This document shows, piece after piece, positions 1 through 8,382 of a stretch of DNA of 64,000 bases. Both the position numbers and the translations under genes were made by a program. The notes below the pieces were generated by a model. It had not been told where the DNA came from and made no database searches. It was given only the letters and a program-made list of their open reading frames with translations. Source of the DNA: UBA1206 sp045643125 (lineage in GTDB: Bacteria; Bacillota; Clostridia; Oscillospirales; CAG-382); the NCBI GenBank assembly GCA_045643125.1, contig JAZUKE010000085.1:15479-79478 (forward strand), in the 5' to 3' direction. How positions within the stretch are numbered: position 1 is the first letter of the stretch; the number at the start of each line of letters is the position of its first letter.

Positions 1-432
1 AGACGCAGCAAGAGCATAAGAGAATACGGTGAAAAAGTGCTGTCCTTCCTCGACTGCGGCGAAGACGAGATGATGCTCCGTTTCGACGAAGCGGAAGAGC
101 ATCTTTACAAAGTGATCCCGAAGGTCGAAGCCTACGCGGGCAGGATAATCGCCAATCATCTGATATACGAGAGTTTCCCCTACGTTGACGGCTGTGAAAC
201 GCCCGATTCGGCGTTTGCCGCGTTCTGCACGGCGGTCGCCCTGCTCAAGGTGATGTGCGTCTGCGGTATGGCGGACACCGACGACATCGACGTTTTTACG
301 GATATCCTGTCATTTGCCAACAGATTTATCGAACATTCCGACTATTACAGAACGTGCAGCCGCCTCTCGCACCCCGAAGGGATGAAGACGTTTGCGCTTT
401 TTAAGCCGATACTTGAAAAGAATGACAAATGA
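1..432 (+). CDS. C-terminal part of a possible lysine-N-methylase (FliB-like), cut by window edge
   Basis: The frame is open from base 1 and ends at TGA 430-432, so this is the last ~143 residues of a longer protein; the GTG at 37 is an internal codon. The visible part is helical, with the pattern EAYAGRIIANHLIYESFP and a hydrophobic stretch AFCTAVALLKVMCVCGM. This resembles the C-terminal helical region of bacterial flagellin lysine-N-methylase-like proteins, where a similar NYL.Y..F phrase occurs. That match is from memory of the family, and the diagnostic N-terminal cysteine motif lies outside the window. No flagellar genes are present. The identification is tentative; the coding status is secure. 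Confidence 0.4.
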   Translation, partial: RRSKSIREYGEKVLSFLDCGEDEMMLRFDEAEEHLYKVIPKVEAYAGRIIANHLIYESFPYVDGCETPDSAFAAFCTAVALLKVMCVCGMADTDDIDVFTDILSFANRFIEHSDYYRTCSRLSHPEGMKTFALFKPILEKNDK

Positions 433-585
433 CAAATTACAAATGATAAATTGCAAATAGAGATGGGATTTTTGCGCAAAAACGCCAAAATCCTTCTTAA
501 TTTATAATAATAATTGAAAAGGATTTTCGGGTTTTTGCCCCGAAAATCCTTTCCTTAATTTGGCATTTGCAATTTGCAATTTATC
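424..585. repeat. Short tandem repeats forming an inverted pair around a terminator
   Basis: After the stop codon, near-repeats of a 7-8 base unit (ACAAAT, GACAAATT, TGATAAAT, TTGCAAAT) run from 424 to 459. A mirror tract (TGGCATTTGC, AATTTGC, AATTTAT) runs from 561 to 585. Bases 445-458 are the exact reverse complement of 572-585, so the two tracts can pair around the terminator hairpin at 518-552. A similar tract follows a terminator near 63800-63835. Confidence 0.7.
518..552. terminator. Bidirectional rho-independent terminator
   Basis: A 14-bp perfect stem (518-531 with 539-552) encloses a 7-base loop. A-rich sequence on the left and T-rich sequence on the right allow it to work on both strands. 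It lies between the convergent partial gene and the membrane protein gene at 581. Confidence 0.85.
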
Positions 586-1879
586 TGTGTCTTTCGTCGG
601 TATGGTATTCCGGCGTGACCTTATACGAAAATCCGCCTTTTCCGTTCACGGACAGAATTTCCGGAGGACAGGTATTCCCGGGAGTAACGCAGTTGATACT
701 AACGCTTCCGTCATCGTTTGCAGCAAGCTCAAACAAAAAATCCGTGCAGTTTATGTCGCTCGCCAAAACGGTCACATGGGATTTTTCATCTGTCACGGCA
801 ACTGTTGCAAGACCGTTTTTGTTGACATACATAACGGCAAGCTTGTTCCCGTCGAGTACGGCAGCATCGATGACCGCGCTTTCGATATTTCGCGCAGGGC
901 ATTTTGCGGACGGAGTGATACATTGGGGGATAACGTACGCGGAAGAAGGTGTCTGTGTCTCATTCACCGACCATATTTCCAATCTTTCTCCGTTCGGTAC
1001 AATATACAGCTTTATGAGGCTTTCTTCCGAACCGTCGTATTTGTACTCGTGCGAAAGGTCCACCCAGCCGAATAAATTGTTTTTGCATGTCAGCTCTTTG
1101 CCGTCAATATAAATTACGCCGTCTCTTATTTCAAAGTCGAAAGCGTCGCCCGGAACCGTGACTTCTCTGTCGATCAATGTGAAAGCCGACATAAATGTGA
1201 GATCCATAACGGAAACCGATTCGTAAGCCAAGCCGGAACCCCACGAATGATATGAAACAAGGTCTTTTGTGCCGTTTCCGTCATAGTCCCACAGACACAG
1301 TTGAAAATGATAACCGCCGACGGTGTCATAACGGTAAATCTTTCCGTCATACATCATAAAGCAGTGATAGCCGTCCTTGACAAGAAACAGCTCCAAGCCC
1401 TCGATTTCATCGGAAATGCTCTTGGGCGTGATATTGACAATGCCGGTTATGTTGCTTGTGTTGTAATTGCGATAATTCGCACCGCCCGAATAATAGCCGT
1501 CGCGCTTCAGTGTTTCGAGAAATACATCAGCATGGAGCGTGCTCGTGCTTTCGTAATCGGGCTTGTAATAATCGTCGATGACTATTACCGGAGTGCTTGT
1601 TTCCTCGCTTGCTTCTTTGCTTGCTTCTTTGCTTGCTTCAACGCTGTTTGTTCCGTATTCGCCCGGAACGGTACTGTTGTCTATCGGATTCTTTTCTTCT
1701 CTGAAAATGAACGGTGCCACCGCAAGAGCAAGCACCGTCACCGCTATGACCGCGTAGGAAGCGGCGACAAGAATTCCGTTGAATATTCTCTTTTTCGGTT
1801 TTTCTTCCATAAATACATTCCTTTCACATTTGCTGCGTCTGTTTATGACACTGTCGAAAACCTGATTTGTTGTTTTCAT
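581..1879 (-). CDS. Single-pass membrane protein, possible anti-sigma partner of the adjacent ECF sigma factor
   Basis: The protein has 432 residues. A short cytoplasmic head (starting MKTTNQVFDSVINRR) precedes one membrane segment around residues 35-58. A low-complexity EASKEASKEASEE linker follows, then a ~330-residue exported domain containing an Asp-rich loop LWDYDGNGTKDL like those of FG-GAP/VCBS repeats. The gene starts 3 bases after the sigma factor stop, and its GGAGG site overlaps the end of that gene, so the two are translationally linked. Position, topology and the N-terminal phrase fit clostridial anti-sigma proteins in which a cytoplasmic head binds sigma and the outer domain senses a signal. 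No zinc anti-sigma motif (HxxxCxxC) is present, so the anti-sigma role is inference. Confidence 0.6.
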   Translation of the reverse strand: MKTTNQVFDSVINRRSKCERNVFMEEKPKKRIFNGILVAASYAVIAVTVLALAVAPFIFREEKNPIDNSTVPGEYGTNSVEASKEASKEASEETSTPVIVIDDYYKPDYESTSTLHADVFLETLKRDGYYSGGANYRNYNTSNITGIVNITPKSISDEIEGLELFLVKDGYHCFMMYDGKIYRYDTVGGYHFQLCLWDYDGNGTKDLVSYHSWGSGLAYESVSVMDLTFMSAFTLIDREVTVPGDAFDFEIRDGVIYIDGKELTCKNNLFGWVDLSHEYKYDGSEESLIKLYIVPNGERLEIWSVNETQTPSSAYVIPQCITPSAKCPARNIESAVIDAAVLDGNKLAVMYVNKNGLATVAVTDEKSHVTVLASDINCTDFLFELAANDDGSVSINCVTPGNTCPPEILSVNGKGGFSYKVTPEYHTDERHR

Positions 1880-1882
1880 AAA

Positions 1883-2422
1883 TCAAAAGTCCTCCTTTTC
1901 GAGTTCTTTTTTCAGCGAAGCTTTCGCGCGTTCGAGTGTATGGTAAGCACCGCTTCTCGTCATTCCCATTGCGGAAGCGATACCGCTGCAGTCCATATCC
2001 TCAAAATAGGCGAGCCACAGTATGCGGCGGTACTTGGGTTTGAGCTTTTCCATTGCCTCCCGCACGGCTTTTTTGTCTTCGGTGAGCGTGTACGAATCCT
2101 CGACGTATTCGAGCGACGGCAGATCGGAACATTCGTCAATGCTGATATGCGCGTGCTTCGGCTTTTTTCTGAGCCGGTCTACGGCGAGATTTTTACCGAT
2201 GGAAAAAAGAAATGTCTTGAACCCCGACTTACCGTTAAATACCGGTCGTTTAATGGCAATTATCGCAAAAGTGTTCTCGGCTTCTTCCTCCGCGTCGTCC
2301 ATATTGCGAAGATATGTGTTGAGGTAAAACACAAGCGGCTTGTAGAATTCGTCTATAAGACTTCGAAGCCCCTCGTCGTTGCCCGCGAGATATCTTTCGT
2401 AATTTTCTTTTCCGCTGTCCAT
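1883..2422 (-). CDS. ECF-type RNA polymerase sigma factor
   Basis: This 179-residue protein has a region-2-like segment (DEFYKPLVFYLNTYLRNMDDAEE, then FKTFLFSIGKNLAVDRLRKK) and a region-4 helix-turn-helix (LKPKYRRILWLAYFEDMDCSGIASAMG, then SGAYHTLERAKASLKKEL). This is the standard layout of extracytoplasmic-function sigma factors. The ATG at 2422 is chosen over the upstream one at 2458 because a strong GGAGGTGA site (2427-2434) sits directly before it. It is co-transcribed with the membrane protein downstream, presumably its regulator. The target promoters are unknown. Confidence 0.9.
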   Translation of the reverse strand: MDSGKENYERYLAGNDEGLRSLIDEFYKPLVFYLNTYLRNMDDAEEEAENTFAIIAIKRPVFNGKSGFKTFLFSIGKNLAVDRLRKKPKHAHISIDECSDLPSLEYVEDSYTLTEDKKAVREAMEKLKPKYRRILWLAYFEDMDCSGIASAMGMTRSGAYHTLERAKASLKKELEKEDF

Positions 2423-2568
2423 CGGCTCACCTCCGTTCAAGTTCGCTTCGCCTTTCATTTGTTTGTCGTAAAAGAAACGTATTTGTGCCGTTTTTTTATA
2501 AATTTTTTCTTGTGTTTCAAACTTTTCAGCAGTGTATCACACTTTTTCCGCTTTTTCAAGCATAATTA

Positions 2569-2597
2569 TTGACAGAAATCCCAAACGAGTGTATACT
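2569..2597 (+). promoter_or_regulatory. Consensus sigma-A promoter of the DUF4855 gene
   Basis: TTGACA (2569-2574), a 17-base spacer and TATACT (2592-2597) lie ~50 bases before the start at 2647. The leader contains a small hairpin AAGGC-gtaa-GCCTT. Confidence 0.85.
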
Positions 2598-2646
2598 TGT
2601 TTCAAGGCGTAAGCCTTAGAAAACAAAATAATGGGAGAAAAACATT

Positions 2647-5052
2647 ATGAGTATTTCGGAAAATTACTTCAACGAAACAAGATGCGAAATGTGCAAGAAA
2701 AAATCCCGTGCGGAAGCCTCAAGCGGCAGAGCGTATGGCAAAGAAAACGGTTTTACCGTCGTTTCATTAAGATGCCCCTACGTTATCGAGGGCGTTCTTG
2801 ACGAAAGAGCCAAGAACGCGGACGGCATACTTACCGACGGCGACGACATCGGCGGCTCGATCGCCGAAGACAAGATCTGGGCAGGCGTCAAAGCCGACGA
2901 CGGCGCAAAGATCACGATAAGCCTCAAAAAGAAGCTCGATTCTGTCTGCGGCTTTGAATTTTCCTGCGTCAGAAGCGACGAAAACAACATCGTCTTCCCC
3001 GAATATATCGAAGTATTTGCCGACGGAATTGACGTTGGCAGAATGTACGCGCCGAAAGACGAAAGTATTATAAACCATAATTTCGTGCTTTCTCTCGATT
3101 ACTGCGTGAACGCGGCTGAAGTATCGTTTGTACTTCCCGCAAAGAAGGATGTTTTCTACCGTTTTGAAGAAGCGACCGTCATCGCCAACGAAAAAATCGC
3201 GGCAGGCGATTTTTACGGCGGATTTGAAGTTGCCGAAGTGGAAGAAGAACTTTGGGTTGATCAGTCCGAAGAACTCGAAAACCTCGCCGCCCATAAAAAA
3301 CTTATGGCAAAAGCAGGCGCCGGCGGAGTCAATTCCGGAACGAACCATTCAAATATCGAGATCCTCAACGACGGCGTATCGAGCGAAAGCGTATATTGCT
3401 ACGACGGAAAATGGGTGCGCTTCAACGGTGCCGCCGACAGACTCATCGTCATCGACCTCGGCAAAACGAGCGCCGTCAAGTCGTTTGAAACTCACTTCCT
3501 GTTCAGCAAGAGTATGTGGATCAACATTCCCCACGTCATAAAATTTTCGCTTTCCGAAGACGGAAAAACGTGGTACGACGCGGCAAAATTCGAGGAGCTG
3601 AAGCACGTCGGCGACGAGTCGATGCTTCCCGTAAAATTCGAGCTTGGAAAAGCCGTAAAAGCGCGTTACGCTTCGCTTTTCTTCACCTGCGACCAGAACT
3701 TCGTTGACGAGATCATCGTAAACGGAACTAAGAGCATAAAGGACGCTCTGCCCGCATCGTCGCTCGGAAACGGCTACTCGCTCGACGCAGCGCAGGACGA
3801 CAAAGGCTATCTCAAGCCCTCTCCTTCGCTTCTCGGCGGTGTCAACGACGTGATGCTTGTTTACCACAACACCGATTACCTTGTAAACGAAGAAATGCTG
3901 CTTCCTTACGTTGCATATCTCGACAAAGACGGAAACATAAAAGACACTATGTTCGACGGCTACCTGTTCCTGCCCGCAGTACGCGCACTCCCCGGCGGCG
4001 GCTGCCCCGACGGCGGAAAGACCTACAAGACCGACTGGGAAAGTCTGTTCGATTCCATTTTCGGTGACGGCATCTGTATGGATGCGCTCGAAAAGACCGC
4101 GGATAAGGTGGAAAAAGCACTCGGGCTCAATAATTACAAGGTAAAAGCATACGTCACCATAGTGAACGTACACCCCGAAGTAAACAATTTCGGTGAAGTT
4201 GACGGAAAGATGCTCGATTTCTCGTCGCTCGACGACTGCAAGAAAGCCGCCGAATGGTATGTGAACAAGGTACGCACCAAGTTCGATTCGATGAACTACA
4301 AGCACATCGACCTTTGCGGCTTCTATTGGTTCTCGGAACAGCTCAGCGGAAAATACGCTTCCATCGTCAGAGCGATCGCCGATCAGATCCATTCGATGGG
4401 CGAACAGTTCTTCTGGATCCCCTGGCACTGCGCTCCCGGTTACGCTTCGTGGCAGGACTACGGCTTCGACGTCTGCTGTATGCAGCCGAACTATGCGTTC
4501 AACGTCGGTATTCCCGAAAAGCGTCTGCTCGACAACGATGCTCTCGTCCGCCGTTACGGACTTTGCTACGAAATGGAATGTTGGGGCAAGCTCTTCAAGG
4601 ACAGACTTTTCTTGCGCAAGTATATGAACTATATGAAGCAGGGCGTACTTTGCGGATACGCGGACGCGATAAATATGTATTACCAGGATTACGGCGATTT
4701 CAAATCCTGCTGCTATTCCAAGGATGCACCCGTGCGCCTTATGTACGACTATCAGTACAGCTATATGAAGAACGGTCTTGCTGCCAGACTTTATCCCGCA
4801 AAGCAGGATGACGTTTCGTTCGTATGCAAAAAGGACGCTCCGTTTGACGGAAGCGTGAGCAATTCTTCGGACATCCGCGTGTATAAGCTCTCGCGTTCTC
4901 CGTCGCACGGCACCGTGACGCTCGACGAAAAGGGCGGATTTACCTATTACCCCAACAAGGGCTATACCGGCGACGACTCGTTCGCTTTCAGAGTAAACGA
5001 ATACCTCTGCGACAGCGAAGAAACAACGGTCACGCTTAAAGTCGAAGCATAG
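2647..5052 (+). CDS. DUF4855-family protein with C-terminal Ig/cadherin-like repeat
   Basis: The protein has 801 residues. The first half contains two beta-rich segments resembling F5/8 type C (discoidin) modules, for example DRLIVIDLGKTSAVKSFETHF at about 265-285. The middle (about 385-690) matches the DUF4855 pattern: DVMLVYHNTD, then MFDGYLFLP, then IDLCGFYWFSEQ and WIPWHCAPGY. The C-terminus (about 745-801) is an Ig-like repeat of the SPSHGTVTLDEKGGFTYYPNKGYTGDDSF type. DUF4855 proteins are often linked with carbohydrate metabolism. Unusually for such extracellular-looking modules, there is no signal peptide or membrane segment; the N-terminus is polar with a CEMCKKK cluster. A GGGAG site precedes the ATG. 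The biochemical role is unknown. Confidence 0.75.
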   Translation: MSISENYFNETRCEMCKKKSRAEASSGRAYGKENGFTVVSLRCPYVIEGVLDERAKNADGILTDGDDIGGSIAEDKIWAGVKADDGAKITISLKKKLDSVCGFEFSCVRSDENNIVFPEYIEVFADGIDVGRMYAPKDESIINHNFVLSLDYCVNAAEVSFVLPAKKDVFYRFEEATVIANEKIAAGDFYGGFEVAEVEEELWVDQSEELENLAAHKKLMAKAGAGGVNSGTNHSNIEILNDGVSSESVYCYDGKWVRFNGAADRLIVIDLGKTSAVKSFETHFLFSKSMWINIPHVIKFSLSEDGKTWYDAAKFEELKHVGDESMLPVKFELGKAVKARYASLFFTCDQNFVDEIIVNGTKSIKDALPASSLGNGYSLDAAQDDKGYLKPSPSLLGGVNDVMLVYHNTDYLVNEEMLLPYVAYLDKDGNIKDTMFDGYLFLPAVRALPGGGCPDGGKTYKTDWESLFDSIFGDGICMDALEKTADKVEKALGLNNYKVKAYVTIVNVHPEVNNFGEVDGKMLDFSSLDDCKKAAEWYVNKVRTKFDSMNYKHIDLCGFYWFSEQLSGKYASIVRAIADQIHSMGEQFFWIPWHCAPGYASWQDYGFDVCCMQPNYAFNVGIPEKRLLDNDALVRRYGLCYEMECWGKLFKDRLFLRKYMNYMKQGVLCGYADAINMYYQDYGDFKSCCYSKDAPVRLMYDYQYSYMKNGLAARLYPAKQDDVSFVCKKDAPFDGSVSNSSDIRVYKLSRSPSHGTVTLDEKGGFTYYPNKGYTGDDSFAFRVNEYLCDSEETTVTLKVEA

Positions 5053-5095
5053 CATCGACTTTCGGGATCGACGGCAGATCAAGAATAGATTTAAG

Positions 5096-5138
5096 GAAGG
5101 CTTTCCGCGAAAAAACGCGGAAAGCCTTCTCTTTTTTT
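5096..5138. terminator. Rho-independent terminator between convergent genes
   Basis: A 14-bp perfect stem (5096-5109 with 5116-5129) has an A6 loop and is followed by TCTTTTTTT. On the minus strand it lies just past the spoIIQ stop (5137-5139), so it serves both sides. Confidence 0.9.
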
Positions 5139-5883
5139 ATTTCTTGATTACGCTGATTTCCAGTTCTTTCTCGCAGTCGATGGTTTTTCCGTCGAGGAGA
5201 AGCTCAAAATGGAGGTGCGGCTCGTCGGCGGATTCCATTATCGCGCTTTCGCCGACCGCGCCGATGATATCGCCCGCTTTGACCGAACTGCCGACCCTGA
5301 CCGTATCGGGAAGCTCGTCCATAAGGTTCTGATAAACGGATACCAAGCCGTATTCGTGCGTGACCTTGACCGTTTTGCCCATAAACGGATCGTCGGCGAC
5401 CTCGCTCACCACGCCGTCGGCGTAGCATCTGACCTCGCTCCCCACGGAAGCGGAAATGTCGATACCGGAATGCGTGCGATAGTCCTTCATCGTTTTGGAA
5501 TAGATGAGCGAATTCATCCTGTAACCTTTAAGCGTTTCGCCGTCCGACGGACGGTAATACACTTCTTCGTCCTCCGTAGGTTCCTCGGTATCGGACGGGA
5601 CGTTGCTTTCCTCTTTCTGCACCGGCTTTTCGTTGTCTCTCGGCTGATAGTCGATGACAGACGGCACCGATATTTCCGGTAGGCTCACGTCTATGTCAAC
5701 GCTCGGGCTGCCCGTTATCGAGGTGACGGAAAGTATCATCACCGTCACGACGCATATCGCAAGAAACGCATAGACCGCTCCGGCGATCCTTACGCGGTTC
5801 TTTGCAGAGCCGAACACCTTCTTGAAAAAGCCCTCTTTTTCTTCGTTTTCTTCGTTTCCGTTCTTTTTGCTTTCGTCATCCAT
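5137..5883 (-). CDS. spoIIQ: SpoIIQ-like M23 (LytM) endopeptidase, stage II sporulation
   Basis: The protein has 248 residues: a charged cytoplasmic head, one membrane segment at about 35-57, an acidic linker, and a LytM/M23 domain over about 125-240. The zinc ligands are visible as HSGID (HxxxD) and HLHFE (HxH), so the catalytic site looks intact. That is the clostridial condition; Bacillus SpoIIQ lacks the first histidine. SpoIIQ sits in the forespore membrane and pairs with SpoIIIAH across the intermembrane space. Position as the last gene of the spoIIIA-spoIID run strongly supports SpoIIQ rather than a general cell-wall hydrolase. The cleavage specificity cannot be read from sequence. Confidence 0.88.
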   Translation of the reverse strand: MDDESKKNGNEENEEKEGFFKKVFGSAKNRVRIAGAVYAFLAICVVTVMILSVTSITGSPSVDIDVSLPEISVPSVIDYQPRDNEKPVQKEESNVPSDTEEPTEDEEVYYRPSDGETLKGYRMNSLIYSKTMKDYRTHSGIDISASVGSEVRCYADGVVSEVADDPFMGKTVKVTHEYGLVSVYQNLMDELPDTVRVGSSVKAGDIIGAVGESAIMESADEPHLHFELLLDGKTIDCEKELEISVIKK

Positions 5884-5973
5884 AATATGAATATCCCCTT
5901 TGTGATTTGTTTTGTCACGGATATTCTTTCCCGAAAATGACGCGATTATTCATTTTTGTTCAAACGAAGATAT

Positions 5974-6825
5974 TTATTTGCGTTCTATTCTGACGTTTTT
6001 GTAATAGTGCTTTATTATTTCATCGCAGCTGTATCCGTCGTTCGCCATTTTCACGGCGCCGCAAAGCGAAAGTCCCACTCCGTCGCCGCTGCCTGCGGAC
6101 GTGAAGACAAAGCCTTTTTCGGTGGTGTCGATCAGTATGTACGTTGACTCAAAGCCGAAAAGAGCGGCAAAAGCGGCTCCCGAAAGCTCGGTATCGCCGA
6201 CGAAAACGCGCTTTATCCTGCCGGAAGCCGTGCGCGAAACGTAGGTAAGCCACGATCTGTGGCTTATCGACTCGTCGACGCTTATTCCGTTTTCACCGAG
6301 AAAAAGCCGGAATTCCTCGGCGGTATAGGACTTTGACGAAGACGCGGCGTCCTCCGGCGACGTGACGGAAACAAGGTACGGGATATCGTTTCCTTTTCCG
6401 TCAAGCGCGCTTTCGGTCATTTTGTATGACGAAACGTGATACGCGGCGTCGATAAGCGAACCGTCGCAGCTTATCACCATTCCCGCCGTAGCGTCCGCCG
6501 CATTCGTGTACCCGGCGCAGACGTCGTAACGCGACAGCCGGATATCGTCATCGCCGGAAGCGAGCCGCGTGCGCAGAACTATCGCCGCGGCTTTCAGCGC
6601 CTCCGTCGGAGCGTCTTCACCGAGAACGGACGCAAGAAGACAGGCGACCTTCTTCTCGTCGATACCGACGTTTTCTTCCGACGTTTCGGGGTAGAAAACG
6701 CTGTATTCTTCCTCCGTCACCTTCTGCGTCACCGGCTTCAGCCCCGACGGGAGAAGACCGTAGACGCACGGCGTGACGAGAACGAACGCAAGAAAAAACG
6801 CAAAAAGGAGCAGGTAATACTTCAT
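5974..6825 (-). CDS. spoIID: Divergent SpoIID, stage II sporulation transglycosylase
   Basis: The protein has 283 residues with an N-terminal membrane anchor (about 4-24). The SpoIID core is recognisable: LGEDAPTEALKAAAIVLRTR corresponds to the family stretch with the catalytic Glu and EALKAQA-xx-RTY. YHVSSYKMTE corresponds to the family's H-S-(T/S)-x-G-x-T segment, and IPYLVSVTSPED follows as expected. SpoIID degrades glycan strands during engulfment with SpoIIP and SpoIIM. Oddities are that the normally invariant GHGVGMSQ is GDGVGLSL here, losing the histidine, and the GGxT is replaced. Catalysis may therefore be altered. GGAGGAT precedes the ATG, and it sits between spoIIIAH and spoIIQ. 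Confidence 0.85.
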   Translation of the reverse strand: MKYYLLLFAFFLAFVLVTPCVYGLLPSGLKPVTQKVTEEEYSVFYPETSEENVGIDEKKVACLLASVLGEDAPTEALKAAAIVLRTRLASGDDDIRLSRYDVCAGYTNAADATAGMVISCDGSLIDAAYHVSSYKMTESALDGKGNDIPYLVSVTSPEDAASSSKSYTAEEFRLFLGENGISVDESISHRSWLTYVSRTASGRIKRVFVGDTELSGAAFAALFGFESTYILIDTTEKGFVFTSAGSGDGVGLSLCGAVKMANDGYSCDEIIKHYYKNVRIERK

Positions 6826-6860
6826 TTGTTTTTATCCTCCGGAACGAATTTGAAATTTCG

Positions 6861-7439
6861 TTAATTTTTCTCGATTATATTTATCCCCGACGGTGAAAGC
6901 CCCGTCTGCTCAACGGCTATCGAGAGTATCTGCGCCACGTCGTCCTCGAGCAGTCCGCTGCATTTTACGATGACGGAGCATCTGCCCTCGGAAAAGACCG
7001 CAACGCAGTCGTCAAAGCCCTTTGATCTGACAAGCATTTCGATATTGGCTTCGGCGTTCATTTCGTCAACGAGAGAAGCGATCGCGCGGAGCGCATCCTC
7101 TTTTGCGTTCGGAAGCGAATCGGGGGAATCGGCTATCGTCTGCAAAACGTCCATCGCGTCGCATCTCGTCTTTTCGCGGTTGATGACCGCGGAAGCGAAA
7201 AACATATCCGCGTCCGTGTCTTCAGCCGACGTTTCGCTGCCGACAAGCACGGCGTTGCCGAGGACTTTGGTGCCGCTTTGGGTTTCGGGCAGTTCGGGCG
7301 ACGAAGATGCCACCGATTTCCACACGATGACGCCCGACGCGGCGATGAGTACGCAGCAGACGATTATGAAGCTGCGGCTCTTGAAGAACGATTTCCATTC
7401 GATTTCCTTCATCTTTTCTTTCAATTTTTCAAAACTCAT
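6861..7439 (-). CDS. spoIIIAH: Stage III sporulation protein AH
   Basis: The protein has 192 residues: a cytoplasmic head, one membrane segment (about 24-44), a linker, and a C-terminal ring-building-motif domain resembling the YscJ/FliF fold (about 80-190). In known systems SpoIIIAH forms a ring in the mother-cell membrane that docks with SpoIIQ from the forespore. The phrase NREKTRCDAMDVLQTI and the ending SGINIIEKN fit the family. An AGGGAGGA site precedes the ATG. It follows spoIIIAG by ~20 bases. Confidence 0.93.
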   Translation of the reverse strand: MSFEKLKEKMKEIEWKSFFKSRSFIIVCCVLIAASGVIVWKSVASSSPELPETQSGTKVLGNAVLVGSETSAEDTDADMFFASAVINREKTRCDAMDVLQTIADSPDSLPNAKEDALRAIASLVDEMNAEANIEMLVRSKGFDDCVAVFSEGRCSVIVKCSGLLEDDVAQILSIAVEQTGLSPSGINIIEKN

Positions 7440-7460
7440 CGGAGTTCCTCCCTATAATAT

Positions 7461-7940
7461 TTATTTTGTTACATAAATTCTGTTTGACTGTATATTGAAA
7501 AGCGCCGAAAGCACGTTGATTATGCGGTATTCCGCGGAAGCGTCGATACCCGGGCAGACGACCGCCACTCCGGCGACTTCGGGCATCCGTTCTTCTATCA
7601 GCACCGGCTGTTCTACGGAGCCGAAATCGGCAAGCAGATACTCTTTTCGGGAGTCAACGCCGTTTTCGGTCTCGGAAAGCTGCTGATTGGATGCGTAATA
7701 GTATTCGTACCCGCTTTTGAGCGTTATCATAACGTGGCAGTCATCGACGCCGGTCATACTGCCGATGATGCGCTTCACCTCGTTTTCAAGGGAAGCGCGG
7801 TAGTCCTCGGACGACGAATAGGCAAATCCGTCCGACGCCGTGTTTTCCCTGCTTCCGCCCGGATAAAGCAGCAGAAAAAGTCCCGCCGCAAGCGCAAGGA
7901 CAACGAGAAGCAGCCCTTTCGGATATTTTTCTTTATTCAT
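7461..7940 (-). CDS. spoIIIAG: Stage III sporulation protein AG
   Basis: The protein has 159 residues when started at MNKEKYPKG (ATG at 7940). The reading frame continues further upstream, but that part overlaps spoIIIAF and is not conserved-looking. A membrane segment at about 8-27 (GLLLVVLALAAGLFLLLYP) is followed by the SpoIIIAG core: LENEVKRIIGSMTGVDDCHVMITL, EYLLADFGSVEQPVLIEERMPEVAGVAVVCPG and VINVLSALFNIQSNRIYV. SpoIIIAG forms the large ring of the mother-cell/forespore channel. It overlaps spoIIIAF by 8 bases. Confidence 0.93.
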   Translation of the reverse strand: MNKEKYPKGLLLVVLALAAGLFLLLYPGGSRENTASDGFAYSSSEDYRASLENEVKRIIGSMTGVDDCHVMITLKSGYEYYYASNQQLSETENGVDSRKEYLLADFGSVEQPVLIEERMPEVAGVAVVCPGIDASAEYRIINVLSALFNIQSNRIYVTK

Positions 7941-8382
7941 CCGTGACCACCCGTATTCCGTATCCGAGAGATGAAAGGAGAAAATCTCCCACCTCACCAC
8001 GGATGCTTTCGTCTTTGCTTTCGAGTACCACGGTGACGTCTTCGACCGTGATATCGTCTCCGATATCTATTTCTATGCGGACGTCAGCCGGAATTATTCC
8101 GAATTTTTCGCAAACCATATTCTTTATGTAATCCGCCGCGCTTTCGGAAGCGAACGCCGAAACTATGACGTTTTCGCTCTCCGGTGTCTCCGCTTTCAGC
8201 GCGGGAACGTCCTTGAAGTCGGATATGTCGATAACGCCCGCAAGCGGAAAGACGATGACCGAAGCGCAGATAAGGGCGCAGACGTAGCGCATATATTTTT
8301 CAAACTGTGTGCCGGAAGCGAGCGAAACGCAGACAGCCGACACGACGGATGACGTCATTATGGCGATAAAATACTCTTTCAA
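7933..8382 (-). CDS. spoIIIAF: Stage III sporulation protein AF
   Basis: The protein has 149 residues: two closely spaced N-terminal membrane segments (about 8-22 and 32-50) and a small C-terminal ring-building-like domain. The family phrase ...YMRYVCALICASVIVFPL and the ending LSSLGYGIRVVTDE are seen. It overlaps spoIIIAE (4 bases) and spoIIIAG (8 bases), so expression is coupled. Confidence 0.92.
   Translation of the reverse strand: MKEYFIAIMTSSVVSAVCVSLASGTQFEKYMRYVCALICASVIVFPLAGVIDISDFKDVPALKAETPESENVIVSAFASESAADYIKNMVCEKFGIIPADVRIEIDIGDDITVEDVTVVLESKDESIRGEVGDFLLSSLGYGIRVVTDE

Noticed and set aside
560..1112. Two plus-strand open frames of 171 and 181 residues
   Set aside because: Both lie antisense to the membrane protein gene that is coupled to the sigma factor, and neither has a ribosome site or known domain.
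3349..5082. 577-residue open frame antisense to the DUF4855 gene
   Set aside because: It lies wholly opposite a gene with recognisable domains, has no ribosome site or domain, and arises from codon-pattern symmetry of the real gene.
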